In this document: piece after piece, positions 7,921-15,760 of the stretch
Layout of the letters: every line of letters begins with the position of its first letter
How positions within the stretch are numbered: the stretch's first letter is position 1
Assembly (NCBI RefSeq): GCF_008806345.1
Contig: NZ_VZZJ01000017.1
Location: forward strand, 1-64,000
DNA length: 64,000 bases
Reading direction: 5' to 3'
From: Methylobacterium planeticum
Lineage (GTDB): Bacteria > Pseudomonadota > Alphaproteobacteria > Rhizobiales > Beijerinckiaceae
Program-made: the position numbers and the translations under genes
Notes under the pieces: generated by a model
Database searches by the model: none
What the model was told of the DNA's origin: nothing
Seen by the model: only the letters and a program-made list of their open reading frames with translations

Positions 7921-8760
7921 ATGACGACGAGTGCGGTCATCCAGCCGCCGCTGCGCGCGACGAGCCGAAGCACCGCGGAGGCGGAGGTCTGGGCGGAGTT
8001 GCGCGCCGAGGCGGAGGCGGCCCTGATCGAGGAGCCGCTCTACGCCGGCATCATCCAGGCGACGATCCTGGACCAGCGCAACCTCGCCCAGGCCTTCGCC
8101 TACCGCCTGGCGCACCGGCTCGGCGACGGCGACCTCGCGCGGCTCTCGATGCGCGACCTCTGCCTCGCGGCCTTCGAGGCCGACCCGCATGCGGGGGCGC
8201 ACGCGGTCGCCGACCTCGTCGCCATCCGCGAGCGCGACCCGACCTGCCGCCGCTACCTCGACCCGTTCCTGTTCTACAAGGGGCTCGCCGCGCTCGAGGG
8301 CTACCGGGTCGCGCATTGGCTCTGGCATCAGGGCCGGGCGACGCTCGCCCTCCATGTCCAGAGCCGGATCTCCGAGGTTTTCGGCTGCGACATCCACCCG
8401 GCTGCCAGGATCGGCTCGGGCGTCTTCATCGACCATGCCACCGGCGTCGTCATCGGCGAGACGACGGTGATCGCCGACGACGTGTCGATCCTGCAATCGG
8501 TCACGCTCGGGGGCAACGGCAAGGAGAGCGGCGACCGTCATCCCAAGATCGAGCGCGGCGTGCTCCTGAGCGTCGGCGCGAAGGTGCTCGGCAACATCCG
8601 GGTCGGCGAGGGCGCCAAGGTCGCGGCCGCCGCGGTGGTGCTGCACGAGGTGCCGCCCCACACCACCGTCGCGGGAGTGCCGGCACGGGTGGTGTCCAGA
8701 ATCCCCCGGGACGAGGAGCCGGCGCTCAGCATGGATCAGTTCTTCGGCGACGGCATCTGA
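7921..8760 (+). CDS. cysE: Serine O-acetyltransferase
   Basis: Makes O-acetylserine from serine and acetyl-CoA, the carbon skeleton for cysteine. The 279-residue length is normal. The N-terminal half is helical (SATase N domain). The C-terminal half is a left-handed beta-helix of hexapeptide repeats, with the active-site region FGCDIHPAARIGSGVFIDH and the GNGKESGDRHP loop. The chain ends in GDGI; a C-terminal Ile is the residue that inserts into O-acetylserine sulfhydrylase in the cysteine synthase complex, so this enzyme should bind CysK. GGAGAAA precedes the ATG. It lies upstream of the encapsulin-desulfurase pair, an arrangement reported for Family 2 encapsulin loci. Confidence 0.95.
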   Translation: MTTSAVIQPPLRATSRSTAEAEVWAELRAEAEAALIEEPLYAGIIQATILDQRNLAQAFAYRLAHRLGDGDLARLSMRDLCLAAFEADPHAGAHAVADLVAIRERDPTCRRYLDPFLFYKGLAALEGYRVAHWLWHQGRATLALHVQSRISEVFGCDIHPAARIGSGVFIDHATGVVIGETTVIADDVSILQSVTLGGNGKESGDRHPKIERGVLLSVGAKVLGNIRVGEGAKVAAAAVVLHEVPPHTTVAGVPARVVSRIPRDEEPALSMDQFFGDGI

Positions 8761-9189
8761 ACCGACGTCAAGGCAGAGAAAACCCTCCCCCGCAAAAACG
8801 ATCGAGTTTCCCTGCCAAAGCCGCGGGCCCTTGGATAAATTTTCTAGTGAGCGACGAGTACATGGGACGATAACCTGCAATCATTCCCCCCTGAGCGATA
8901 ACGTACCACCGTCTGGCGATATTTTAGAAGATCATTTTATTGACCGACTCGCAGCGGCGAGGCTAGAGGGAATCATCCTCGGGTTAAAGTCGCTCCGGCG
9001 GCAGCCGAGTTGAGGATAAAGGCGCGTTCTGATCGGTGCGCCCCAGTACATCGCAGCCTCGACGCAGTCCCTCGACTGTGTTGAGCGTGAGCCCTTGCGT
9101 GACAACACTTGGCGGTACGTTCGAACCGGCGGGGCCCAGGGCCCGTCCGCGGCCGCCCCCCTGTGCCTTCGAGACGGAGACGAGAGACG
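8761..9189 (+). other. Intergenic region upstream of the encapsulin operon
   Basis: About 430 bases without a credible gene. The stretch 8800-8960 is markedly AT-richer than its surroundings (TTGGATAAATTTTC, GATATTTTAGAAG), as expected of a promoter. No -35/-10 pair could be fixed. GATAACCTGC at 8869 and GATAACGTAC at 8897 resemble AATAACATGC at 7524 in the control region ahead of the cysE unit. This may be a shared regulatory element or chance. Confidence 0.35.
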
Positions 9190-10581
9190 ATGAGCGGACC
9201 GGGTTTGAGCGTGAGCGCTTCAGCTGCACGCAATCTAGCGACGGCGACCGTGACATCGGTCCAGAACGCCGCCAACACGCCGCGCTTCCTGCTGCGCCTC
9301 CTGCCCTTCGTGGACGTGCCGGGCGGCGTCTACCGGGTCAACCGCCGCGCGGTGGTGCTGGCCAAGCCCGGCCGCATCGACATCGCGAGCGAGGAGGGCG
9401 GCCGCGTGATCCGGTCGGGGTCCCTGCGGGCCGTGCCGCTGTTCAGCCGGTTCGGCGATGCCGAGCTGTCGGCCCTCGCGGGTCGGTTCAAGGAGAGCCG
9501 GCATCAGGCCGGCGAGGTCATCAGCGAGGAGGGATCGGCCGGCCGCAGCCTCACGATCGTCGCCGACGGCACCGTCGAGCTGACCCTGTCGGGCCCCTAC
9601 AAGGGCCGCCTGCGCCAGGGGCTCGCCACCCGCGGCGACTATTACGGTGACGGCGATCTCCTCGGCGAGGCCGGACCGGCGCCGGCCGTGAAGGCCCTCT
9701 CGGCGGTGACCCTGCTCACCCTCGATCGCGCGGCGATCGAGGACGAGGCGATCGGCGCCAAGATCGCCCAGTACAAGGAGGAGCGCGACCGTCTCAAGGG
9801 CCACACGAATTCGTACGGCGAGCAGGGCATCGAGCTGCTGGCGGTGCATGCGGGCGAGCCGCGCCTGCCCACCACCTTCGTCGATTACGAGATCGATCCG
9901 CGCGAGTACCACCTCTCGACGATCCAGACGATCCTCAACACGCATACCCGGGTCACCGACCTCTACTCGAACGAGATCGATCAGCTGCGCGAGCAGATCC
10001 GCCTCACCGTCGACGCGGTGAAGGAGCGCGAGGAGTGGGAGCTTCTCAACAATTCCGAGTTCGGCCTCCTGCACGAGGCCGGCCCGCGCCAGCGCATCCC
10101 GACCCGCGGCGGCCCGCCGACCCCGGACGACCTCGACGAGCTGCTGACGCTGGTGTGGAAGAAGCCGGCCTTCTTCGTGGCTCATCCCCGCGCCATCGCG
10201 GCCTTCGGCCGGGAGGCGACACGCCGCGGCGTGCCGCCGGTGGTGGTGCACCTATTCGGCGCCCCCTTCATCACCTGGCGCGGCGTGCCCCTGGTGCCGA
10301 GCGACAAGCTGTCGATCGATACCGATCCGGTTACGGGTGCGCAGACCACCTCGATCCTGCTCCTGCGCGTCGGCGAGGGCGAGCAGGGCGTGGTGGGCCT
10401 GCAGAAGTCCGGCGTGAGCGGCGAGATCGAGCCCGGCCTGTCGGTGCGCTACATGGGCACCAACGATCACTCCATCGCCTCGCACCTCGTGACCCGCTAC
10501 TTCTCGGCCGCCGTCCTGGTCGAGGACGCGATCGCCCGCCTCGATAACGTGCTGCTCGGCAATTATCATGACTACGCCTGA
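9190..10581 (+). CDS. Family 2 encapsulin shell protein with cNMP-binding-like insertion
   Basis: A 463-residue HK97-fold shell protein. Residues 1-78 are the N-terminal arm and first part of the fold. Residues about 79-190 form an inserted cyclic-nucleotide-binding-like domain (VPLFSRFGDAELSALAG through DYYGDGDLLGEAG). Residues about 200-463 complete the capsid fold, including YHLSTIQTILNTHTRVTDLYSNE and the C-terminal YMGTNDHSIASHLVTRY typical of Family 2 shells. The insertion places it with the cNMP-domain subfamily (2B). The expected phosphate-binding arginine is missing: after YGDGDLL comes GEAGPAPAV. The shell gene overlaps the cargo desulfurase gene by 14 nt and lies downstream of cysE. 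The shell should sequester the desulfurase and perhaps store sulfur. Confidence 0.9.
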   Translation: MSGPGLSVSASAARNLATATVTSVQNAANTPRFLLRLLPFVDVPGGVYRVNRRAVVLAKPGRIDIASEEGGRVIRSGSLRAVPLFSRFGDAELSALAGRFKESRHQAGEVISEEGSAGRSLTIVADGTVELTLSGPYKGRLRQGLATRGDYYGDGDLLGEAGPAPAVKALSAVTLLTLDRAAIEDEAIGAKIAQYKEERDRLKGHTNSYGEQGIELLAVHAGEPRLPTTFVDYEIDPREYHLSTIQTILNTHTRVTDLYSNEIDQLREQIRLTVDAVKEREEWELLNNSEFGLLHEAGPRQRIPTRGGPPTPDDLDELLTLVWKKPAFFVAHPRAIAAFGREATRRGVPPVVVHLFGAPFITWRGVPLVPSDKLSIDTDPVTGAQTTSILLLRVGEGEQGVVGLQKSGVSGEIEPGLSVRYMGTNDHSIASHLVTRYFSAAVLVEDAIARLDNVLLGNYHDYA

Positions 10582-12583
10582 GGCGTTCCCGACCGGCATC
10601 CCTTCGGGGGTCGCGGGCGAGCGCGCCCACGCGGATCTCGTCGGGCGCCTCGCCCGCGAGATCTACGGGCAGGGGCAGGCCGCAAGCCAGCCCTTCACCC
10701 CGGCGCTGCCCTCGGGGCCGCAAGCCCCGCAGGGCTTCGAGGGGCTGCCGCAGGGACCCGGCGGCGCGCCGCTGCCGAGCGCCTCCGTGGGGCTCCCCGG
10801 GGCGCCGGCCGGGGGGCAGCCCTCCGGCCTGCAGCCCGATGCCTCCGCGCTGGCGGCCCGCTCGTTCGGGGCGCCGCCGGCGGGCCTGCCCGGCCTGTTC
10901 GGACCGACGCTCCCGAACCTTGCCCCCGCGAGCCCGGCCTTCCTCGACGTCGCCGCGATCCCGCCGGTCCACCCGGCGAGCCCGCGGTCGGGCCTGCCGG
11001 ACTTCTCGCTCCCGGGGGCTCCCACCTCCCTGCCGAGCGCGCCGGCTCTCGCCGCCGCGCTCCCCGGCGGGCCGGAGCTGTACCGCCAGATCGCGGCGGA
11101 CCACCCGCGCGCGAACGCCTTCGCGCATGCGCTCAGCCCCCATCTGGTGCCGGCCGACCCGTCGAGGGCGGGCGTCGACGAGGCGCAGGAGCATTTCGGG
11201 CGGACCGGCCGCCTCTCGCGGGCGCCCGAGGCGCCGACCTCCGACTACTACTTCCTGAATCTCGGCCCCGGGCCGGCCCGCAAGGCGCCGGCAAGCCCCC
11301 GGGTCGAGCCCTCCCGCCACCGGGGCCCGGCGCCCCGCGTGACCTCCCACGGCGCGAGCCCGGTCGCGGCGCCCTTCGACGTGGAGCATGTCCGCAGGGA
11401 TTTCCCGGCACTCCACCAGAGCGTGAACGGCCACCCGCTGGTCTGGCTCGACAACGCGGCGACGACGCACAAGCCGAAGGCCGTGATCGACGCCACGTCT
11501 GAGTTCTACGCCCGCCACAACTCGAACATCCACCGGGCCGCCCACACCCTGGCGGCGCGCTCCACCGACCTGTTCGAGGGCGGACGCGAGGCGGTGCGCC
11601 GCTTCCTCAACGCGCCCTCCAAGGACGACATCGTCTTCCTGCGCGGGACCACGGAGGCGATCAACCTCGTCGCCAATTCCTACGGGCGGGCGAATATCGG
11701 GCCGGGCGACGAGATCATTCTCTCGACGATCGAGCATCACGCCAACATCGTGCCCTGGCAGCTGCTCGCCCAGGCCACCGGCGCGACGATCCGGGTGATC
11801 CCCGTCAACGACCGGGGCGAGATCATCTTCGAGCAATACGCGGCCCTGCTCTCGGGCCGGACCAAGATCGTCTCGGTGACGCACGTGGCCAACGCGCTCG
11901 GCACCGTGAACCCCGTGCGGGAGATCATCGCGCTCGCCCACGCCTACGGCGTGCCGGTGCTGGTCGATGCGGCACAATCCTCGCCGCACATGCCCCTCGA
12001 CGTACAGGCGCTCGACGCCGACTTCCTGGTCTTCTCCGGCCACAAGGTGTTCGGGCCGACCGGCATCGGCGCGCTCTACGGCAAGGCGCACCTGCTCGAG
12101 GCGATGCCGCCCTGGCAGGGGGGCGGCCACATGATCCACGACGTTACCTTCACGAAGACCGTCTACAAGGGCGCGCCGGAGAAGTTCGAGGCCGGCACGC
12201 CCGACATCGCGGGCGCGGTGGGACTCGGCGCGGCGCTCGACTACCTCGAGAGCGTCGGTCTCCCGGCGATCGCCGCCTACGAGCACGACCTGCTCGACTA
12301 CGCGCAAGGCGGCCTCGCCGAGGTGAGGGGCCTGCGCCTGATCGGCACGGCCCGCGAGAAGGCCAGCGTGATGTCCTTCGTGATCGAGGGCCAGGAGAAC
12401 GAGGCGGTGGCCCATCATCTCGACGCGCACGGCATCGCGGTGCGCTCGGGCCACCATTGCGCCCTGCCGGCCCTGCGCCGCTTCGGCGTGGACCAGTCGG
12501 TGCGCGCCTCGCTCGCCTTCTACAACACCCGCGAGGATGTCGACGTCTTCCTCAAGGTGCTGCACGCCCTGCCGCGCCGCTGA
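10568..12583 (+). CDS. Cysteine desulfurase with long N-terminal encapsulation extension (encapsulin cargo)
   Basis: A 671-residue protein. Residues 270-671 are a complete SufS-type PLP desulfurase: WLDNAATTHKP near residue 290, the PLP lysine Lys493 in SGHKVFGPTG, and the catalytic cysteine Cys631 in RSGHHCALP. It removes sulfur from cysteine as an enzyme persulfide. Residues 1-269 are Ala/Pro/Gly/Leu-rich, probably disordered, with two islands that look structured: LVGRLAREIYG (24-34) and DYYFLNL (226-232). Such an extension is known in Family 2 encapsulin desulfurases as the targeting domain. The ATG lies inside the shell gene, 14 nt before its end. No SUF scaffold genes are nearby, which argues for a storage or mobilisation role rather than housekeeping Fe-S assembly. 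Confidence 0.92.
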   Translation: MTTPEAFPTGIPSGVAGERAHADLVGRLAREIYGQGQAASQPFTPALPSGPQAPQGFEGLPQGPGGAPLPSASVGLPGAPAGGQPSGLQPDASALAARSFGAPPAGLPGLFGPTLPNLAPASPAFLDVAAIPPVHPASPRSGLPDFSLPGAPTSLPSAPALAAALPGGPELYRQIAADHPRANAFAHALSPHLVPADPSRAGVDEAQEHFGRTGRLSRAPEAPTSDYYFLNLGPGPARKAPASPRVEPSRHRGPAPRVTSHGASPVAAPFDVEHVRRDFPALHQSVNGHPLVWLDNAATTHKPKAVIDATSEFYARHNSNIHRAAHTLAARSTDLFEGGREAVRRFLNAPSKDDIVFLRGTTEAINLVANSYGRANIGPGDEIILSTIEHHANIVPWQLLAQATGATIRVIPVNDRGEIIFEQYAALLSGRTKIVSVTHVANALGTVNPVREIIALAHAYGVPVLVDAAQSSPHMPLDVQALDADFLVFSGHKVFGPTGIGALYGKAHLLEAMPPWQGGGHMIHDVTFTKTVYKGAPEKFEAGTPDIAGAVGLGAALDYLESVGLPAIAAYEHDLLDYAQGGLAEVRGLRLIGTAREKASVMSFVIEGQENEAVAHHLDAHGIAVRSGHHCALPALRRFGVDQSVRASLAFYNTREDVDVFLKVLHALPRR

Positions 12584-12676
12584 AGCCCCGCTGGGGGACG
12601 GCCGCACGGCGCGCCGCCCTCCGGAGGCCCCGCGCCAGGTCGGTCCGCCCTCGATCGAGGCCCCCGGAACAGGGCC

Positions 12677-14095
12677 TCAGCCGGTGGCCCGGAGAGCGGC
12701 GGGGCCCCCCGCCGGCCGGAGTCTCCCCGGATCGCGGAACCGCGCGCCCGGATGGCTGTCCTTCAGGCGAGGGCCGGCACCGGGGAAGAGCTTCTCGCGC
12801 AGGGTCCCCTCCCGGTAGCGCTCCTTGAAGGCGCCGCGCGACTGCAACTCCGGAACCACGAGATCGACGAAGGCCTCCAGGGTCTCCGGCGCGACGACCC
12901 GCGTCAGGTTGAACCCGTCGACGTCGCTCGCCTCGGCCCAGGACAGCAATTCGTCGGCGACCTCCGAGGGCGAGCCGACGATGAAGGGCGCGCGTGCCCC
13001 GCGGGGCCCGAACTCCGCGAAATCCGCCAAGGTGAAGGGCCGCTCGCCCGGCACCGTCAGGTTCTCGACGAGCGACTGCATCGCGTTCGTCCGGACATAG
13101 GCCAGCGCCTCCTCGGGATCGAGCTGCGACAGGTCGATCCCGGTCCAGCCCGAGACCAGGGCGAGTTGCCCCTCCACGTCGAGATAGCGCGCGTACTCGT
13201 CGCGCAGGTCGAGCGCCTCGGCCCGGGTCGGCGCCACGATCACGGTGGCGCCGAGGAACATCAGGATGTCGTTGGGATCGCGCCCGCTTTCCCGCGCGCC
13301 CTCGCGGATGCTGCGCACCGAGCGTGCGGCGATCGCCTTGGTGTGGCCGTTCAGGAAGATGCTCTCGGCGTGGCGCGCCGCGAACAGGCGCCCGCGCGAC
13401 GAGGTGCCGGCCTGGTAGAGCACGGGCGTGCGCTGGGGCGAGGGCTCGCTCAGATGCTGGCCGTCGACGCGGTAATAGGGCCCCTCGTGCAGGACGCGGT
13501 GCACCTTGGCGGGATCCGCGAAGAGGCCGCGCGCGCGGTCACGCAGGACCGCGTCGTCCTGCCAGCTGCCCTCCCAGAGCTTGTAGGCCGCTTCGAGGAA
13601 ATCCTCGCCCGCCTCGTAGCGGGTGTCGTGGGCGCGGGCGCCCGCGAGTCCCATGCCCTTGGCGCCGCTCTCGAGGTAGCCGGTGACGACGTTCCAGCCG
13701 ACCCGGCCGCCCGTGAGGTGGTCGAGGGTCGAGACCCGGCGCGCGAATGCGTAGGGATGCTCGTAGGTGAGGTTGGCGGTGATCCCGAAGCCGAGATGCT
13801 CCGTGGCCTGCGCCATCGCCGGCACCACCAGGAAGGGGTCGGCGTTCGGCGCCTGCGCGGCCCGCGCGACGGCCGCGTCGCTGTTGCCGCCGTAGACGTC
13901 GTAGACGCCGAGAACGTCGGCGAGGAAGACCCCGTCGAACAGGCCGCGCTCGGCGGTGCGGGCGAGGGACACCCAGTAATCGAGCCGATTGTAATCCGAA
14001 CCGGTGTCGCGCGGATGGCGCCACAGGCCGGCCCAGGTATGGCCCGGCGCGGCCATCTGGAAGGCGTTCAACCTCAATTCGCGCTGTCGGGTCAT
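12677..14095 (-). CDS. NtaA/SnaA/DszA-family FMN-dependent monooxygenase (1)
   Basis: A 472-residue bacterial-luciferase-like TIM-barrel enzyme that uses reduced FMN and O2. Family signatures: the N-terminal AFQMAAPGHTWAGLWRHP, the HLTGGRVGWNVVTGY segment near residue 130, and the C-terminal LVVPELQSRGAFKERYREGTLREKL. Family members oxidise nitrilotriacetate, dibenzothiophene sulfone, dimethylsulfone-derived sulfonates or similar compounds; the substrate here is unknown. It is divergent from the DszC-like gene at 14455 across a 359-base control region and sits downstream of the desulfurase cargo. No flavin reductase gene was seen in the window. Confidence 0.88.
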   Translation of the reverse strand: MTRQRELRLNAFQMAAPGHTWAGLWRHPRDTGSDYNRLDYWVSLARTAERGLFDGVFLADVLGVYDVYGGNSDAAVARAAQAPNADPFLVVPAMAQATEHLGFGITANLTYEHPYAFARRVSTLDHLTGGRVGWNVVTGYLESGAKGMGLAGARAHDTRYEAGEDFLEAAYKLWEGSWQDDAVLRDRARGLFADPAKVHRVLHEGPYYRVDGQHLSEPSPQRTPVLYQAGTSSRGRLFAARHAESIFLNGHTKAIAARSVRSIREGARESGRDPNDILMFLGATVIVAPTRAEALDLRDEYARYLDVEGQLALVSGWTGIDLSQLDPEEALAYVRTNAMQSLVENLTVPGERPFTLADFAEFGPRGARAPFIVGSPSEVADELLSWAEASDVDGFNLTRVVAPETLEAFVDLVVPELQSRGAFKERYREGTLREKLFPGAGPRLKDSHPGARFRDPGRLRPAGGPAALRATG

Positions 14096-14454
14096 GGGAG
14101 GCTCTCGGCTGGTGCGCGTTCGGGCCGAAGCGACGCGGCGGCTGGAGGCCGGGTGCGCTCGCGGGTCCGGGCACGTCGCAGGCGGCGTGCGCGCTCAAAC
14201 TCAGGATGAGGCCGGAAGACTAGTCCCGGATCCCGACCGGTCAACGAGAATGATCTTTCTCCACCTGCTTCCTCAGCAGAAGGAACGTTCATCCCGCGCA
14301 AACCCAATGGGTTCAGCTTCTAAAGTCGCGCATCTTGATTTGGTTCGACTATGAATCGACTTGTGGATGGCGGCAAAATCGATGATTCCTCGCCGCCGTG
14401 GAGGCGCAGGCAGGCCCCCGTCAGGGCTCCGGGTCACAGGATCGGATCAGCAGC
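14096..14454. other. Divergent control region between two flavin-oxygenase genes
   Basis: About 360 bases with no credible gene. It contains a perfect 13-bp palindrome AACCCAATGGGTT at 14301-14313 in a locally AT-richer stretch (14310-14380). A palindrome of this kind between divergent catabolic genes is a reasonable operator candidate, for example for a sulfur-limitation regulator of the LysR or Crp type. The regulator is not identified. Confidence 0.35.
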
Positions 14455-15678
14455 ATGTCACAGACCCAAGCGGGATGGGGTGCCGGGGCGAGCCCACGCT
14501 ACGAGGATCTGGCCGCGCGCTTCCGCCCGGTCTTCGCGCGCGTTCGCGCCACCGCGGTCGAGCGCGACCGCGCGCATCGGCTGCCGCACGCGGAGATCGA
14601 CTGGCTGAAGGAGACCGGCTTCACTGCCCTCCGGCTCGGGCAGGACCAGGGCGGGTCCGATGCGAGCCTGCCCGAACTCTTCAACCTCCTGATCGAGCTG
14701 TCCGCGGCCGATTCGAACGTCACCAACGCGCTCCGCGCCCATTTCGGCTTCACCGAGGACACCCTCTGCTCGCCCTCGCCGGACTGGCGGGCGCGATGGC
14801 TCGGCCGGATCGGCGACCGGCAGACCGTCGGCAGCGGCGTCTCGGAGACGGGCGAGGCGAAGGTGGGGCAGTTCGACACCGTGCTGCACCGCCGCGGCGC
14901 GGACTGGCTCCTCGGTGGCACCAAGTTCTACACCACGGGCTCGCTCTTCGCCGACTGGATCCACGTCTCGGCCCAGGACGAGGCGGGCGAGCCGGTCGTC
15001 GCGCTGGTGCCGCGGCGCGCCAAGGGCGTCGCGGTGCTGGACGATTGGGACGGGTTCGGGCAGGCCCTCACCGCGAGTGGAACCGCGCGCTTCGCCGATG
15101 TCCACCTGCCCGCCGAGCTGATCAACCCGACGCCCGAGCGCTTCCCCTACGCGATGGCGTTCTTCCAGCTCGTCCACCTCGCGACGCTCGCGGGCATCGG
15201 GCGGGCCGCCTCCGACGATGTGGCACGCCTCGTCTCCGAGCGGACGCGGGTCTACAGCCACGGCAATGCCGGCCGGACCCGGGACGACCCGCAGATCCTC
15301 CAGGTGGTCGGGCATGTGCGCGGGGCGGCCTACGCAGCGGGCGCCGTCGTGCTCAAGGCGGCCGAGGCCCTGCAGCGCAGCCACGACGCCCGCCGGGCCG
15401 GCCGCAACGAGGAGGCCGACGCGGCGGCCTCCCTGGCGGATGTCGAGGTCAACCAGGGGGTGACGGTGGTGACGAGCCTCATCCTCGACGCCACCACGAC
15501 CCTGTTCGATGCCCTCGGGGCGTCGGCCGTGAAGGAGGGGCTCGGGCTCGACCGCTACTGGCGCAACGCCCGGACGATCGCCTCCCACAATCCGCGCATC
15601 TACCGGGAGCGGACGGTCGGCGCCTTCGCGGTCAACGGCGCCGCGCCGCCCCGGCAATATCGGGTGGGCTCCGCCTGA
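14455..15678 (+). CDS. Acyl-CoA-dehydrogenase-fold flavin monooxygenase (DszC/SfnB-like)
   Basis: A 407-residue protein of the acyl-CoA dehydrogenase fold: helical N-terminus (WLKETGFTALRLGQDQGG), a middle beta domain with GTKFYTTGSLFADW, and a helical C-terminus ending RTVGAFAVNG. The conserved catalytic Glu of true acyl-CoA dehydrogenases is not evident. The sequence resembles the FMNH2-dependent oxygenases of the DszC/SfnB type, which add oxygen to sulfur or carbon of organosulfur compounds. An 82-base gap separates it from the following DszA-like gene, so the two may be co-transcribed. Substrate and reductase partner are unknown. Confidence 0.82.
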   Translation: MSQTQAGWGAGASPRYEDLAARFRPVFARVRATAVERDRAHRLPHAEIDWLKETGFTALRLGQDQGGSDASLPELFNLLIELSAADSNVTNALRAHFGFTEDTLCSPSPDWRARWLGRIGDRQTVGSGVSETGEAKVGQFDTVLHRRGADWLLGGTKFYTTGSLFADWIHVSAQDEAGEPVVALVPRRAKGVAVLDDWDGFGQALTASGTARFADVHLPAELINPTPERFPYAMAFFQLVHLATLAGIGRAASDDVARLVSERTRVYSHGNAGRTRDDPQILQVVGHVRGAAYAAGAVVLKAAEALQRSHDARRAGRNEEADAAASLADVEVNQGVTVVTSLILDATTTLFDALGASAVKEGLGLDRYWRNARTIASHNPRIYRERTVGAFAVNGAAPPRQYRVGSA

Positions 15679-15760
15679 GGGGCGGCATCCGGCCCCGGGC
15701 CCGCATCAGCCTCCAACCCGCCGGATCCCGCAGGACCGGCCCGATCGCGAAGGATCGATC

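Noticed and set aside
8831..9013. A 60-codon frame in the region upstream of the encapsulin gene
   Set aside because: The AT-rich composition and lack of a ribosome-binding site fit promoter DNA rather than coding sequence.
10331..12607. A 758-codon frame antisense to the desulfurase gene
   Set aside because: It is the mirror of a strongly biased GC-rich gene; its sequence is Arg/Gly/Asp/Glu-rich with no domain, whereas the + strand has a complete PLP enzyme.
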